Part shown: positions 48,916 through 60,766 of the stretch, in pieces
Position numbering within the stretch: the stretch's first letter is position 1
Layout: each line of letters opens with the position of its first letter
Assembly (NCBI RefSeq): GCF_907164915.1
Contig: NC_061862.1
Coordinates: 30,758,628-30,822,627 of the forward strand
Direction of reading: 5' to 3'
DNA: 64,000 nt
Source: Impatiens glandulifera
Lineage: Eukaryota; Streptophyta; Magnoliopsida; Ericales; Balsaminaceae
Notes under the pieces: model-generated
What the model saw: the letters and a program-made list of their open reading frames with translations, nothing else
Told to the model about the DNA's origin: nothing
Database searches by the model: none
Position numbers and translations under genes: made by a program

Positions 48916-49036
48916 AAATGTCTGACACGCAAATCAAAATTGCACCATCAAACTTTAAGCCACTACAGACCCGTAAAAAATGTCTGACATGCAAATCAAG
49001 GTTGCACCATCAAACCTTAAGTCATCCCGGACCCCG
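48916..49036 (+). repeat. 61-bp tandem duplication
   Basis: Two copies beginning AAATGTCTGACA (C/T)GCAAATC, period 61, about 85 percent alike. They follow the LTR in otherwise AT-rich DNA. Confidence 0.8.
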
Positions 49037-49659
49037 TATTGCCACATGTCCACCGACACCATATATTTATATAAAATTATTATTATAATAATATATATAT
49101 ATATATTATATTCTTCATTTGTTTTACACACAAATATAAAGTTATATCATAAATTTATTATTTTTAAATTATTTTCACCTTATTTTATTTATTATTTGAA
49201 ATAATATAATATTTTTATTTAAAATATTAATTTTAGATAACACAAAAATAAACATAACATTAACAAAAAAAAAATAATAGAATTTCAGATTTTAAAACAT
49301 TATTATAATATTATATATATTTTTATAATGGTTAAAACATAAAAATTAATTATATTTTGTAAAGTTTTATAATTATTCAGACAATAAAATAGTATATAAA
49401 AAATAATTGTATTTATTTACGAAAATAAAAAAAAGTAAAAAATATACTAAAAATACTTATTTTAATTACATTTTCAAATTATATAGTAATAAAACTTATA
49501 AAAATTATATTTATATAATTATTTTAAAATAGACTATTTTTTAATTTAATTAATTTATTAATATTTAAAATTAAGTATATAAAAATTATATATTTATATA
49601 TATATATATATATTAATTATTAATATTATTATAAATATAAAAAATATATAAGTTGGGTG

Positions 49660-51606
49660 TAGGGCTGCAAATGAGCCGAACTCAAACTAGTTTGAGTTCG
49701 ACTCGAATTCGAGCTCAAACGAGTTTATAAATTTGAGCTCGAATTTGACTCGAATATTTACTTACAAGCTCGACTTAACTCGAAAAGTTTGAACAAAAAT
49801 TAAATTTTCAAACTCAAGCTCGAGCTCAAACTCGAGTTCGAACTCGAGCTCAAACACGAACTCGAACAAAATTTATTTGCAAAATTAAAATATCAAACTT
49901 CCATACATATTAAACATTTAAAACATGATATTTCAAAATTAAAATATGAAACAATTATAACTATTCAAAATCCAAAACATTAAATCACCATTACTAATCA
50001 AAATTCTAAAACATAAAATTTAAAAATCAAAGTACAAAACTATATAAATTGTTTAAACATTCAATATATTAATATTTTTTAACCATGTTTTTTCATCGCA
50101 TAACGTACATTACCTGCATTTAATAATATGAAATGTTTAATTATAACAATAATTAATATAAAAAATAAATATTAAACAAATATAAAATGAATTAATTGAT
50201 CTAGATATAAGCTAATTAACTAACAGTGTTTTCTATTTATTAACTCGATAAGTTATAACAAAATTCTAACTTCAAGAATCTATTAATTTTTTTATATATT
50301 ATAATATATATTATTAATCTTATAATTTTTTTTTCTAAACATATTATATATAACCTATATACTTTTTTTCTCTCTCCATATTTTATATAATAAATATATT
50401 AATTGTTTTTAATTTAAATATTATATAAAATATACTTTTACTATATATATTATATTAACAAATTTTAATCTCTTTTAATATTATATATAATATATTAACT
50501 ATTTTTATCTGTAATTATATTATATTTTATAATATACTAATTATTATATTTATAATATTTATTTTTATTATATATAATATATTAACCTATTTTTATCTCT
50601 TTTAAATATTATATATAATATAATTTTATTATAAATAATATATTAACTATTTTTATATTTTTCTATAATAAACTAATTATTATATTTTTAATATTTATTT
50701 TTATTATATATAATAAATTAACCATTTTTTTTAATCTATTTCAATATTATATATAATTTATTAACCTTTTTAGTATTTTTAACTAGTGTTATTCTATATA
50801 TTCACCGATCCTATGTATAAAATAATCGAAACATAAGTTTCTCATAATACATGAAAAAATATTTTTCTCCTAATACATGAAAAATATATATTTAAACATA
50901 AGTTTCTCTTAATACATGAAAAAAAGATGAACAAAAGGATGAACAAGATTTACCTTACTAATGAGTTAACAAATAAAATAGTTTTTTCCTTTCTTTGTTG
51001 AGCAAAAACTAGTTATTGTAAAAATAAAAATAAATTTTAATTACCTAAAACCTCTTATGAATGAATGAGATCGATGTGAAGACTGAAAAAGAAGAAAATT
51101 AATAGATGAAGAGTGGAAGAAATTATGAAGACTAAAGAAGAAGAGATGAAGAGTTAAAGAAATGATGTAGAATGAATTAAAAAAGAATAAGAGTGAAAGA
51201 AATGGTGAAGAGTGAGTGAAAGAAATGGTGAAGAATGAAGAAAAAAATGAAGGAAGAATGAAAGAATTGAAGAAGAGGCAAGTAGATTAGATTAGATGAA
51301 GAGTCGCATAGATATGTTAGGAATTAGGGTTTTACTTTAGGGATTTTGGGCCTACATATGGGCTTTGAAGAGAAAAAGAGAGAAGAAAAATAATATTATT
51401 TGAATTTTGAATTTTAAAATTAAATAAATAAAAAATTATATTATATATTCTGAGGCTCGAAAAATCTCCACAAGACATCAAGCAAGCATTATATGGGCTC
51501 GAGTTCGACTCGAATATTAAACGAGTCGGCTCGAGCTCGGCTCGAACTCGGTTAAAGTCAAGCTCAAGTCGTGCTCTCATGAGAAGTTAACTCATTTGCA
51601 TCCCTA
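49660..51606. mobile_element. Non-autonomous hAT element, GAGCTCGAG family, 1947 bp
   Basis: Left end TAGGGCTGCAAATGAGCCGA and reversed right end TAGGGATGCAAATGAGTTAA. The octamer GTTGGGTG is repeated exactly at 49652-49659 and 51607-51614. Subterminal GAGCTCGAG/GACTCGA motifs fill 49680-49870 and 51480-51580. The interior at 51290-51350 (TTAGGGTTTTACTTTAGGGA) resembles the leader of the 3217-6877 element (near 6440-6530), which suggests an internal-deletion derivative of that family. No transposase codons remain. Confidence 0.92.
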
Positions 51607-51701
51607 GTTGGGTGTAGAAACTTAATCAAACATAATCAGCTTATTTGAAACAAAAATAAGTTGAAGCAAATAAGTTCAAACTTACTCTAACTTATTCACT
51701 T

Positions 51702-51830
51702 ATTCAGCTATTTAATTTAATTTAAACTACAACATAATACAAAATACAGCAAATAAGTTGACTCAAACTTACTCTAACTTATTCAGCTATTTAATTTAAT
51801 TTAAACTACAACATAATACAAAATACAACT
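51702..51830 (+). repeat. 79-bp tandem duplication
   Basis: ATTCAGCTATTTAATTTAAT starts at 51702 and again at 51781; the second copy is about 48 bp long and almost identical to the first part of the first. The rest of 51615-52362 has no recognised gene. Confidence 0.85.
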
Positions 51831-52362
51831 TTTCAATTCTATTACAAGTGACATAGTAGCAAGGAACACAAAATGTTGCCCATCTAATTTAAAGAAATAT
51901 ATTTTTAAAATAGAATTTGGGCTACTTTTGATAATGCACCAAACATTCTTAAACTACATTTACAACATATCTACCATGTTTAGAACAAAAGAGTAACCTT
52001 CAAACTCAAAAAACAAAACCTGCAAAACTAAAACTCTAAATTTTTTAAATTTGTTTTTTATTTTTAGTTTGTTTCATTATCCAAAATAACTCAAATAGGC
52101 CATTTAGAAATAATCTACATCATAATATCAAATGGAGAGTTAGAACATCAAAATGTCATTTTTCTTCCAATCGAATTTTTGAAGAATTACTATGTTACAT
52201 AATAAATGGAGATGTTTTAGATACTTACACAAATTCTAATGAAGTCTAAGAACAATCTACAATCACCCCTGGCTCAATCGAAACTTTAGTTCAAAAATTG
52301 AACATCCGAAAGCTCTAGAGCAATAACAATGTATTTATAGTTTTTTCTCTTCATTCTTTCTA

Positions 52363-54044
52363 TGAAATCTAATCGATTGAAAAATGATTAGGGTTTTTGA
52401 GATTGAAAAAAGATGAATTGAAAAATGAGAATGTATTCACGATTAATGAATAATAGAATAGTGTTCCTATTTATATAAAGCTAATTTATAAAATGATCTT
52501 ATAACTGTATTATAACTGTATAAGAATATATAAAAATGCCTACTAAATTCTCCATTTGAAATTAAAATGCCTACTAAAGTAGTGGAAAACTGTATAAAGG
52601 AATGAGAAAATGTAATTATGAGAAACTATATAGGAAAAAATAAAATATCATTCTGAATTACTAAAGAGGCACTATTGAAGCAATGAGAAGGAAAAATATT
52701 GGAGAAGAATTCAACAAATATCCATGATCTATATTTCCTTAAATTCAAGAAAGGATTTAATCTGGTGGAAATTCTAGAAATGGTTATACATATATAGGAT
52801 CCAACTGTATGAAATTGAAAAAATGGTCTGAAGACTTGAAGCTATTTAATAAGCCAAAAGAAAATTACACAAATATGGTTCAAACTTTAGAATATAGTTG
52901 CACCTATGTACAATTCTGAAGCCCTTAATCATTTTACAGGTTTATTGGTTAGATCATTATACATGGACTCAATTACTAAAGGAGGAGAACATCTATCATT
53001 TTCTAGAATTAACATTGAGGTGAATCCTAGAAACCTACTGTCTTTGAATCACTTATGAGTGAAGGCCATACAAATGCTTTTTCTGAAATACCTTCCAGCA
53101 TGCAAGCCCAAATTGTGATTTAGCTAAGGAAGAATATCATAAAATTATAAAGGCCAAAAAGTAAAGATGTAGGAAAATGAAACAGAGTTGCCTATATTCA
53201 AAGAGAAAAATATGGTTAAAAAACAGAAATAGAAGATAAAGAAAATTATGTACAAGAAAAAAGTAGTACCAAAAAGTAGGTGAACCAGTTGAGGAATCAC
53301 AATTAAATCAAGTTGAAGTGGTTGATGATGAAAATAGAGAGGAATATATACTTAGGTTAATCAAGATAAATAAGAGAATTCCAAGGTTGATACAAAGAAT
53401 TCCAAAGTTGAACCCGAAGGAAATGAAGACAATGATCTAGAAATTCAAGTTGAGAACAACAAGATGAAGAACCTGGAAATCCTGAAAAATAATTATTTCT
53501 ATCAAATCAGAATCTGCTCATATAAAGGAAAAAATTAAAATGAGAATATGCAGTATTTATCAAATTAGAATGTGTTCATATAAAGGAAAAAATCAAAATG
53601 AGAATATACAGTATTTACCAATCTCTTCAGTTCACCCCCCTTTCATTGTAAGGAAGAGAAAGAGGAAGGACAAGGGAAAGAGAAAAACAACATGTTGATA
53701 CAACAGATTGGTATGAAAATAAAAATAATAGTTGGGATTTGATACAATTAATAATCTTTGTTTGTAATATTGTTTGTATGTTTGATTGTTATTAATCAGG
53801 TTTTTAGGGTCTTTGATTGTTATTAATTAGGTTCTTTAAGGTCGTTTAATTGTTATCCTTTAATCATATATATGTTTTGTCTAGTTTTGATTTTTACCTT
53901 CCCACTTTTGGGATTTTAATGAAATAGTTTAAACCATTTTCCCAAAAAATATATAAAATTATACTAAACTTTCTAATTTGACCTATTACAGCTCAATAAC
54001 TAGGCATTCCTATCATTACATAAATTATATATATAATTCTTACA
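52363..54044 (-). repeat. Copia 3' LTR, split by a LINE insertion
   Basis: Its two pieces, 52363-52535 and 53948-54044 (sharing an 11-bp duplicate), align in order with the intact LTR at 57242-57490. Examples are TTAGGGTTTTTGAGATTG against TTAGGGTTTCTGAGATTG, and TACTAAACTTTCTAATTTGA in both. The reconstructed length is about 259 bp against 249. Confidence 0.88.
52536..53947 (+). mobile_element. 5'-truncated LINE-like copy (ORF1-only family) in the Copia LTR
   Basis: Bounded by the 11-bp duplicate AATATATAAAA (52525-52535 and 53948-53958) and ending in a short A tract, as made by target-primed reverse transcription. It aligns with 61340-62739: the DUF4283-type region (YNSEALNHFTGLL; YMDSITKGGEHL; RINIEVNPR) at about 52900-53035, a charged tail, and the 3' end (TTTTAATGAAATAGTTTAAACC). 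The 5' truncation falls inside ORF1. Many frameshifts are present. A 58-bp tandem duplication lies at about 53503-53620. No RT sequence occurs between the ORF1 tail and the 3' end. Confidence 0.87.
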
Positions 54045-54059
54045 TTCCCTCCTCAGGAC

Positions 54060-57000
54060 GAATATAATTAAAATTCATCTTGCTTCTAAGATTTCAAAAA
54101 TCTTTAAACTTCAATAGTTTAGTGAAAATATCAGCCTTTTTCAGTTTTGAATAAACGTCTTCTGGTCGGATGAATCCTTGTTTGAAATTGTCCCGAACAA
54201 GATGACAATCAATATCGAGATGTTTTGTTCTTTCGTGGAAGACTGGATTCTCAATAATGTGAATAACAAGCTTGTTATCATATCTTAGGGGTATAAACAA
54301 TTTAATTTATGTGTGGAAGTCTTTGAGCAGAAATGATATCCACTTTAATTCGTATATTTTTTCCGTCATATTACAGTACTCAGCTTTTGTAGATGATCTA
54401 GAAACAGTAACCTGTTTTTTTTATTTTCTAGTATAGCAAGGCTTCATTGAGTTTGATACAATATCCTATAACATACCTGCATGTATCACTACACGTAGCC
54501 CAGTTTGCATCTATCAAGTAAAAAAATAGAATTAATAGGATAAAATAACCTCAATGATGGTGAGCCTTTAATATATCGAACAATCTACAAAGTTGCCTCT
54601 CAATTAGGGATGGCAATGGGGCGGTTCGGGGCGGGGAATGCAATTACCATCCCCGCCCCATTTTAATTTCGGGGATTTTTTTAATACTATCCCCGCCCCG
54701 TTCGTTTTTTTTTGGTTTCGGGGAATCCCGCGGGGCACCAATAATAATTTTTATTTAAAAAAAAATAAATAATTATTATATAATAAAATTATATAAACCA
54801 ATTTTTTAATATAATATATATAATAATATATTAAAATTTTATATTATTATAAAGAAATAACTTTAATACTCTTATAAAATATAGTAAATAAATAAATATA
54901 TTAGTGATTTAATATATTTAATTATGTTTATGGTATTCGGGGCAGAATCGGGGTGAAAACGGGGTGAAATCGGGGCGGGTCGGGGCGGGGGACATAAATA
55001 CCATCCCCGCCCCATCCTCGTTCGGTTTCGGGGAAAAACCGTCCCAAAGGGGCAATTCGGTTCGGTTTTCGCGGGGCGGTTTTAAATTGCCATCCTTACT
55101 CTCAATGTACATTTAACAAGTTATGCATAAACTGACTCAATCGTTGAACGCTGAAACTTATATCAGGACGAGAAAAGTTCAAGTATATTAATCGTTCGAT
55201 TAATCTTCTAAATTTTTCTTGTTCGATGAATATTGAACTATTAGAGTTACTCAATCTTGTTCCTTTAATTATAGGAACATCACAATTAGTCAATCATGTG
55301 TCGTTTAAAATATCAAGCACATATTTGCGCTAGTTAACAAATAAAGCTGCTCTAATTCTATAAATTTTTAATCCTAAAAAATAATTTACTTTGACTAAAT
55401 TTTTAATTGAAAAATAGATATTGAGATATTTTTTTAACTGATTCAATTGTTTCCAACTAATAACACATTATCAACATAAACAATCAAAGAGACAATTATC
55501 ATGCATAGACTGTACAAAACCAAATTGAACCAGTTTTTTTTTTTAAAAATTCATAATTCCACTATCAGTATGATAATTTTAAACCATATAAAGTTCAATT
55601 TAAATGACAACCCTTATTAGAAGTTTCTATTTTTTCAGTATATGCTTCAGGAAAGGTCATATAAACGTCTTCCACTAGTTCCCCATGAAGAAATGCACCA
55701 TTTACATCCACTTGTTCTAGAAACTAGTTATTAGTTGCAGTTAACGTAAGCAAAAGTCTTACCGTTATATGTTTTACAACTGGTGAGAAGCTATCATGAA
55801 AATGTATCCCGTCTATTGTAGCCTTTAGCAACTAATCTCGCCTTGTACTTAGCCACTATGCTATTCAGATTGAGTTTTGTTTTAAAGATCCACCTGCAAC
55901 CAATTAATTTTTTTCCTTTCAGAAGTGCAACTAAATCCCAAGTTAGGTTATTTTTAAGTGCTTTCAATTATTCATTCATTTCATTTTGCCAATGTTTGAT
56001 TTAAGAAGCTTCTTTGTAAGTTTGAGGTTCTTTAATGATAGAAATATTACCCAAACTGTTTTGCTCTCGGTTCAAATTTTGAGTTTTGAGGAATATTATA
56101 TTTGACGAAACATAAATAATTAAAAATTCTCATATTATTTAAATCTGTTTTTCTATTTTACATTTTTAAAATGGACTTTCCTAAGTTAAAACATGTGAAG
56201 GTGTTCTATTTATTATATGTATTGCCATAATAATTGAAAAGGACCAAAAAATTAAAGGAATTTTGGCTTGAAACATAAAAGATTGTGCAACCTATAATAA
56301 ATGCTGGTGTTTACGCTCAACAACCCCATTTTTTGTGGGGTATAAGGGTAAGACCATTGATGCAAAACACCATTGTTTTTAAAAATTATTTGACATTGAT
56401 GATTTAAAAATTCACTACATTTGTTCCAACTATTTTAATTGATGACTGAAATTGTGTTTTAATCATACCATGAAAATTATTGAATTAATATTTGATAAAT
56501 AGAACTTTTTGATTTAATTATGTATGTCCAAGTAAATCTACTAAAATTATCAACAATAATACGCATATATGAACAATCAATAAGTGACACTTCTTTATAA
56601 GATCCCAAATATCCATATGATCAATTACATCAAAATATTTATCAGTTTTAGGTGAACTAAAATTAAAAGGTAGTTGTTTATTTTTGAAATTGGAAACATC
56701 ACAATGAAAGTTTTCTTCATTATTTAAACCAAAAAAATGTTTAAGTGCAAAATTAGAAATATTTTCAAGTCTTCTATGTAATAACATGAAATTAGTAGAT
56801 GTATTTCACACATTATTGACTAAATTTGTATCTAGTATGTAAGGGTTCTGACTAAAATCTCTTTTTCTTATGATGGTGGAATTTTTAACTTCATGTAATA
56901 AACAACCATCAACTTGTCCCCATCTATCGAAGTCGTCTACTTCTTTTGGCAAGTGAACCGTCAATAAACCCTAACTTCAACTTGGCTTCAAGGGCTAACT

Positions 57001-57229
57001 GAATACCACTGCTCCATCTGATGTAGTTAGAACATTTGCTCATGTATTGTCAGAGTTACGAATCACAAATAAATCATTACCATGTCTCTTCTTTTCGATC
57101 ATCTTTCTATCCGGTGAATCGGGTGAAAAGTACTTATTGAATTTTGTTGATGATGAATCCGACGATGAGCATGAAACACTAATGTATCATTTATTGCTTG
57201 AATATTTTCTTTATCTTCAAGAAGATTTC
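54060..57229 (-). pseudogene. Copia gag-pol remnant
   Basis: Pieces in the usual Copia order, read from right to left. The gag-pre-integrase and start of integrase are at 56787-56518 (LLHRRLENISNFALKHFF; CDVSNFKNKQLPFNF; DVIDHMDIWDL). A degraded integrase region follows. RT starts near 55900 (AKYKARLVAKGYN) with VDVNGAFLHGELVEDVYM at about 55725-55670, and the end of RT is at 55293-55102 (YLNFSRPDISFSVQRLSQFM). After the MITE, RNase H is at 54480-54094 ([43 protein letters not shown]). Stops and frameshifts are frequent and the RT catalytic segment is badly worn. Confidence 0.87.
54605..55098. mobile_element. hAT-type MITE with GC-rich arms, 494 bp
   Basis: Left end TAGGGATGGCAATGGGGCGG and reversed right end TAAGGATGGCAATTTAAAAC. 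The octamer CTCTCAAT is repeated exactly at 54597-54604 and 55099-55106. The arms carry GGGGCGGG/CCCCGCCCC motifs in inverted order around an AT-rich core (54740-54930), a strong contrast in composition. No coding capacity; the minus open frame at 54918-55112 crosses its end and is not a gene. Confidence 0.92.
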
Positions 57230-57241
57230 GCTTTGATACCA
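57230..57241 (-). other. Copia primer-binding site (initiator tRNA-Met)
   Basis: TGGTATCAAAGC on the minus strand directly follows the 5' LTR. The first eight bases match the standard plant Copia primer-binding site, which continues GAGC in most elements; here AAGC. Confidence 0.85.
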
Positions 57242-57490
57242 TGAAATTTGATCGGTTGAAAAAATATTAGGGTTTCTGAGATTGACAAGAGATGAATTAA
57301 ACAATGAGAATTTATTCACGATTAATGAAAATTAGAATAGTTTTCCATATTTATATAAAACTAATTTATACGATAATTATTTAACTGTATAAGAATATAT
57401 AAAATTATACTAAACTTTCTAATTTGACATATTATAACTCAATAACTAAACATTCCTAGCATTACATAAATTGAATATATAATTCTTACC
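57242..57490 (-). repeat. Copia 5' LTR
   Basis: Intact 249-bp LTR in minus orientation. It starts TG on the plus strand at 57242 and ends CC where CA is expected at 57490, one changed base. The difference from the other LTR is roughly 12-15 percent by eye, so the element is not recent. Confidence 0.85.
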
Positions 57491-57495
57491 CTCTA

Positions 57496-58893
57496 ACTCT
57501 TCCTCTCTTTTCTCGGTGGGCTCTCTGGAAAATGATGAAGGCCAACCAGCCTCGAGTCAAACACCCATCGACCTCAATTTTACCGTTTTCCAAAACCTTT
57601 CTAATAAAATTCATATTTCCAATATGTCTTGACTGGTCCATGGTTTCATACAAGGATTAGAGGAAAATGATCACAGTTTTTGTGATCATTCCTTTTTTGA
57701 ATGAAGGAAATCACGTTAAAATGAGTAACTTGTTGTAAGTTGCGTCGAAGGAGGAAATTTGGACCGTCGAACGAGCTATCAACATTTTCTCATCGCTAGA
57801 AAACGTTTTGCAATCGTTGACCCCTCATAAGCCCTTTCGATCCTTGACTTCTTCCGACCTTTTAGCTTGGGTCGTCCGCCATGACCACTAGGCATGGGTG
57901 CTTGTCTACTACGCCTTGATTCAGCCATGATCGTGACAATTTTGTGGGGTCTGAGTGCCTTGCTGTTGCTAGACCCTATTTGACATGTAAGTTTTTTTTT
58001 TCAAAACAAAAGACAATAAACAAAATTAATTAATAAATAAAATTCTCAATTTTACCCATTTAATTTTTTTCATTTGTTTGTACCATCCTGACTAAGTCCC
58101 AAATTTAATTATTTTAGAGTCCAATTTATAACACCGTCTCCAAATTATTTATTTATTTTAATCACGTGAAATCAGCCTATATATGAATATTTTCTTAAGT
58201 AATTCATTGGCTCGAAATATTTAAAATTATAAAATTAAGGGGTAAAGATACACCTAACGAAAATAATTGACATAAGAGTTGACTAAATTTTTTATTTTTT
58301 ATTTTAAAATATTATAAACCACTCTCACCAATCATTTGATGTTGAGTCACGACATTTTCTCAATAATCGTCGTCCCATAACTCATATTTCTCTCGAATCT
58401 CGAGTGAACGAAAAACCAAAATGGTATGCGCGATTAGAGCTCTTTTACATGGTCGTAATTTTGGACTAGCTTTAATTTTTTTTATAGTAGACATCTAATT
58501 TTTTTTCGAGAAATTATAAAATAAAAATAGTTTGCGTCTACAAACGTATTTTAGAGATTATAATTTTGGTTCGATGACTTGTTATACGTGAAAACGTTAT
58601 GTCTCACATGTCTGTCACATTACGGTCTCTACTATAGATCATAAGTCAATAATATATATAAAAAATTGTAAATACCTATAAGCAAGAAGCGAGGCTCGAA
58701 AATGATACTTAGTTAAAAAAATTTAAATAAACACTTATCCAAATATATTTTTGTTTTAATTGGAAATATTATTTCTTGGTATTTTATATTTTTGGGTAAT
58801 TTTTAAAATTAATTAGAATAAGTAAATACAGAAAAAATAAAATTAAAACAAGAATAAATAAATTAGCCCTTAGGCAAGCTAAGTGTGGAGGAA
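57496..58893. other. Unassigned DNA with a gypsy-LTR-like segment at 58310-58640
   Basis: 57500-57970 is moderately GC-rich and may be old coding or retroelement sequence, but I recognise no domain in any frame. 58310-58640 (CTCGAGTGAACGA ... AACCAAAATGGTA ... ATCTAATTTTTTTTCGAGAA) is a diverged relative of 63090-63370. Both look like part of a Ty3-gypsy LTR, by inference only. Confidence 0.4.
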
Positions 58894-59711
58894 CAGTTTT
58901 CCAAACTAACCTTATTTGGCGTTCACTTTCCCAAACTAACCTAGTTTGTTTATTTATTCCCAAACTAACATAGTTTACTATTCAAATTCAGTTTCTTTAT
59001 TTTTTATTTTTTTTTTATTTTTTTTTTATATTTCAAATTTATTATATAAATATATATATATTTAAATTATTATTTATATAAACTAAATTATTTATATTTT
59101 GATATATATTTTAAATTATTATTTTTATAAATTTGATTATTTATATTTTGATATATAATTTAAATTATTATTTTATACATTTAATTATTTATATTTTAAT
59201 ATATATATATATTTACATTTTAAATTTATTATATATATAGTAACATATATACGTGGCATTATGATTTCCATCCCCATAAATTTATTTTTTTTACTATTCA
59301 AATTATTATTTATATTTATTGGGTTGTCTTTTATTAAAATAATTTTGACAACTTTTCATTCAAATTATTATTTATATTTATTGGGTTGTCTATTATTAAA
59401 ATAATTTTGAAAACTTTTCATTCACAATAAAAATTTTATCAATTTTTATTGTGTTGTCTTCCTAAAAATATGTCTTAAGTTAATGAACCATTAAATATTT
59501 ATATTAAAATATAAATAATTAAATTTATAAAAAAAATAATTTAAATTATATATCAAAATATAAATAATTAAATTTATAAAAATAATAATTTAAATATAAA
59601 TATATATATATATATAATAAATTTGAAATATAAAAAAAAAAACTGAGTTTGAATAGTAAACTAGGTTATTTTGGGAAAGTGAACACCAAACAAGATTAGT
59701 TTGAAAAACTT
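58894..59711. mobile_element. Foldback MITE, possibly Mutator-like, 818 bp
   Basis: Left arm CAGTTTTCCAAACTAACCTT and reversed right arm AAGTTTTTCAAACTAATCTT. The inverted match continues for about 100 bp (GTTCACTTTCCCAAA; TAGTTTACTATTCAAA) and loosely for about 330 bp in all. Flanking 9-mers GTGGAGGAA and GTGGAGCGG share their first six bases, in line with a worn 9-bp Mutator-type duplication. The centre holds a 62-bp tandem duplication (ATTCAAATTATTATTTATAT at 59296 and 59358). No coding capacity. Confidence 0.75.
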
Positions 59712-59720
59712 GTGGAGCGG

Positions 59721-60409
59721 GTTAACAACGGGTAAGCATTCGTGTTCGACTCTGGCTCACAAGGTACGGGGCTTGGACGCTTGAGGATGATTAGGGATCC
59801 TGTGTTCGAATTATTAAATAATTTATTGATAACATATTATTTTATACTTTTCAAACAAATTCCAAAAAATTAAAAAACAAACCAGATTTTAGATATAATT
59901 TTGTTTAAAATAAGCTTTTTTTTTATATAATTTTGTTTAAAATGATAAATTATTTATATAAAGCAGGATTTGTAAAAATGAAAATTGAATTCATATACAT
60001 TATTAGATATATTTTTGTTAATAAGAATTTTTTATATTTTATATTTTCTTAATTAATTATTTATTTTAATTAAAATTTAAAATAATATATTACTAAAAAC
60101 ATAGAGAAACTAATATATTCATATAATATTTTTAAAATATATTTTTTTTTAATTTAAATAATTTATCAATATTTAAAATTAAGTTAATAATAAAATTAAA
60201 TTATTTTAAATAAAATTATTACACTTATAAATATATAATTAAGTAGCCAGTTATATATTATTGATGATTTAAAAAAATATATTAAAAGAATTGAGTGATT
60301 AATAATTTAAATATATATAAATATATAATTTAATTAATAAATATTATTATAAATATAAAAATAAATAAACTGAACGAGTTTAAACTTAATCAAACATATT
60401 GGAAAGAAT
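59721..60409. other. Short GC-richer stretch then AT-rich DNA
   Basis: 59721-59810 is less AT-rich and contains GTGTTCGAATT, a B-box-like string, without a matching A box. The remainder is A/T tracts with no recognised feature. Confidence 0.35.
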
Positions 60410-60424
60410 ATTGATTTCAGCCAA

Positions 60425-60620
60425 TTCTCTCATCACGAACGATACGAACGACACGATCGACATGATCGACACGAACGACACAATTGGCACAAACGGAATG
60501 ATCGGTATGATCAGCAAGATATCAAGATCGCGTTTCACCTGTGGTGTTCGCGGTTGATAATCGCTTTGGTCGCTTTCGGCACAATCGGCACGAACGACAC
60601 AAACAACACGGTAACTCTAA
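60425..60620 (+). repeat. Degenerate ACGAACGACAC repeat in the LINE leader
   Basis: About 12 imperfect units of 9-18 bp built on CGAACGACA and CGATCGACA, in two clusters (60437-60515 and 60570-60605). It is unusual in this AT-rich window for its repeated CG dinucleotides. Confidence 0.75.
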
Positions 60621-60766
60621 TAACTTGGTCGTTCGTTCATTCAGCTGCAAAACTTGATTGGAAAGTTAGGGTTTCTGTTTTACCCTTTAATTCAATAGCT
60701 AGGGTTTCTGATGTAACATGTTCTATAATTGCTCTATTTTGTTGTTGTTTCTTATTCTTCATTAAA

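Larger units (their letters stand above)
52363..57490 (-). mobile_element. Copia (Ty1) LTR retrotransposon, decayed and twice interrupted
   Basis: Orientation is minus. The 5' LTR is 57242-57490 and is followed by a primer-binding site TGGTATCAAAGC (57230-57241) complementary to initiator tRNA-Met. The 3' LTR is 52363-54044, preceded by a purine tract GAGGAGGGAA (54045-54054). Flanks TTCTA (52358-52362) and CTCTA (57491-57495) are a near-matching 5-bp duplication. The 3' LTR is split by a LINE copy, and the RT/RNase H region by a hAT MITE. Without these insertions the element is about 3.2 kb, shorter than a full Copia element, so parts of gag and pol are deleted. Confidence 0.88.

Noticed and set aside
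57047..57244. 65-codon plus-strand open frame at the Copia 5' end
   Set aside because: Lies antisense across the worn gag region and primer-binding site of the Copia element.
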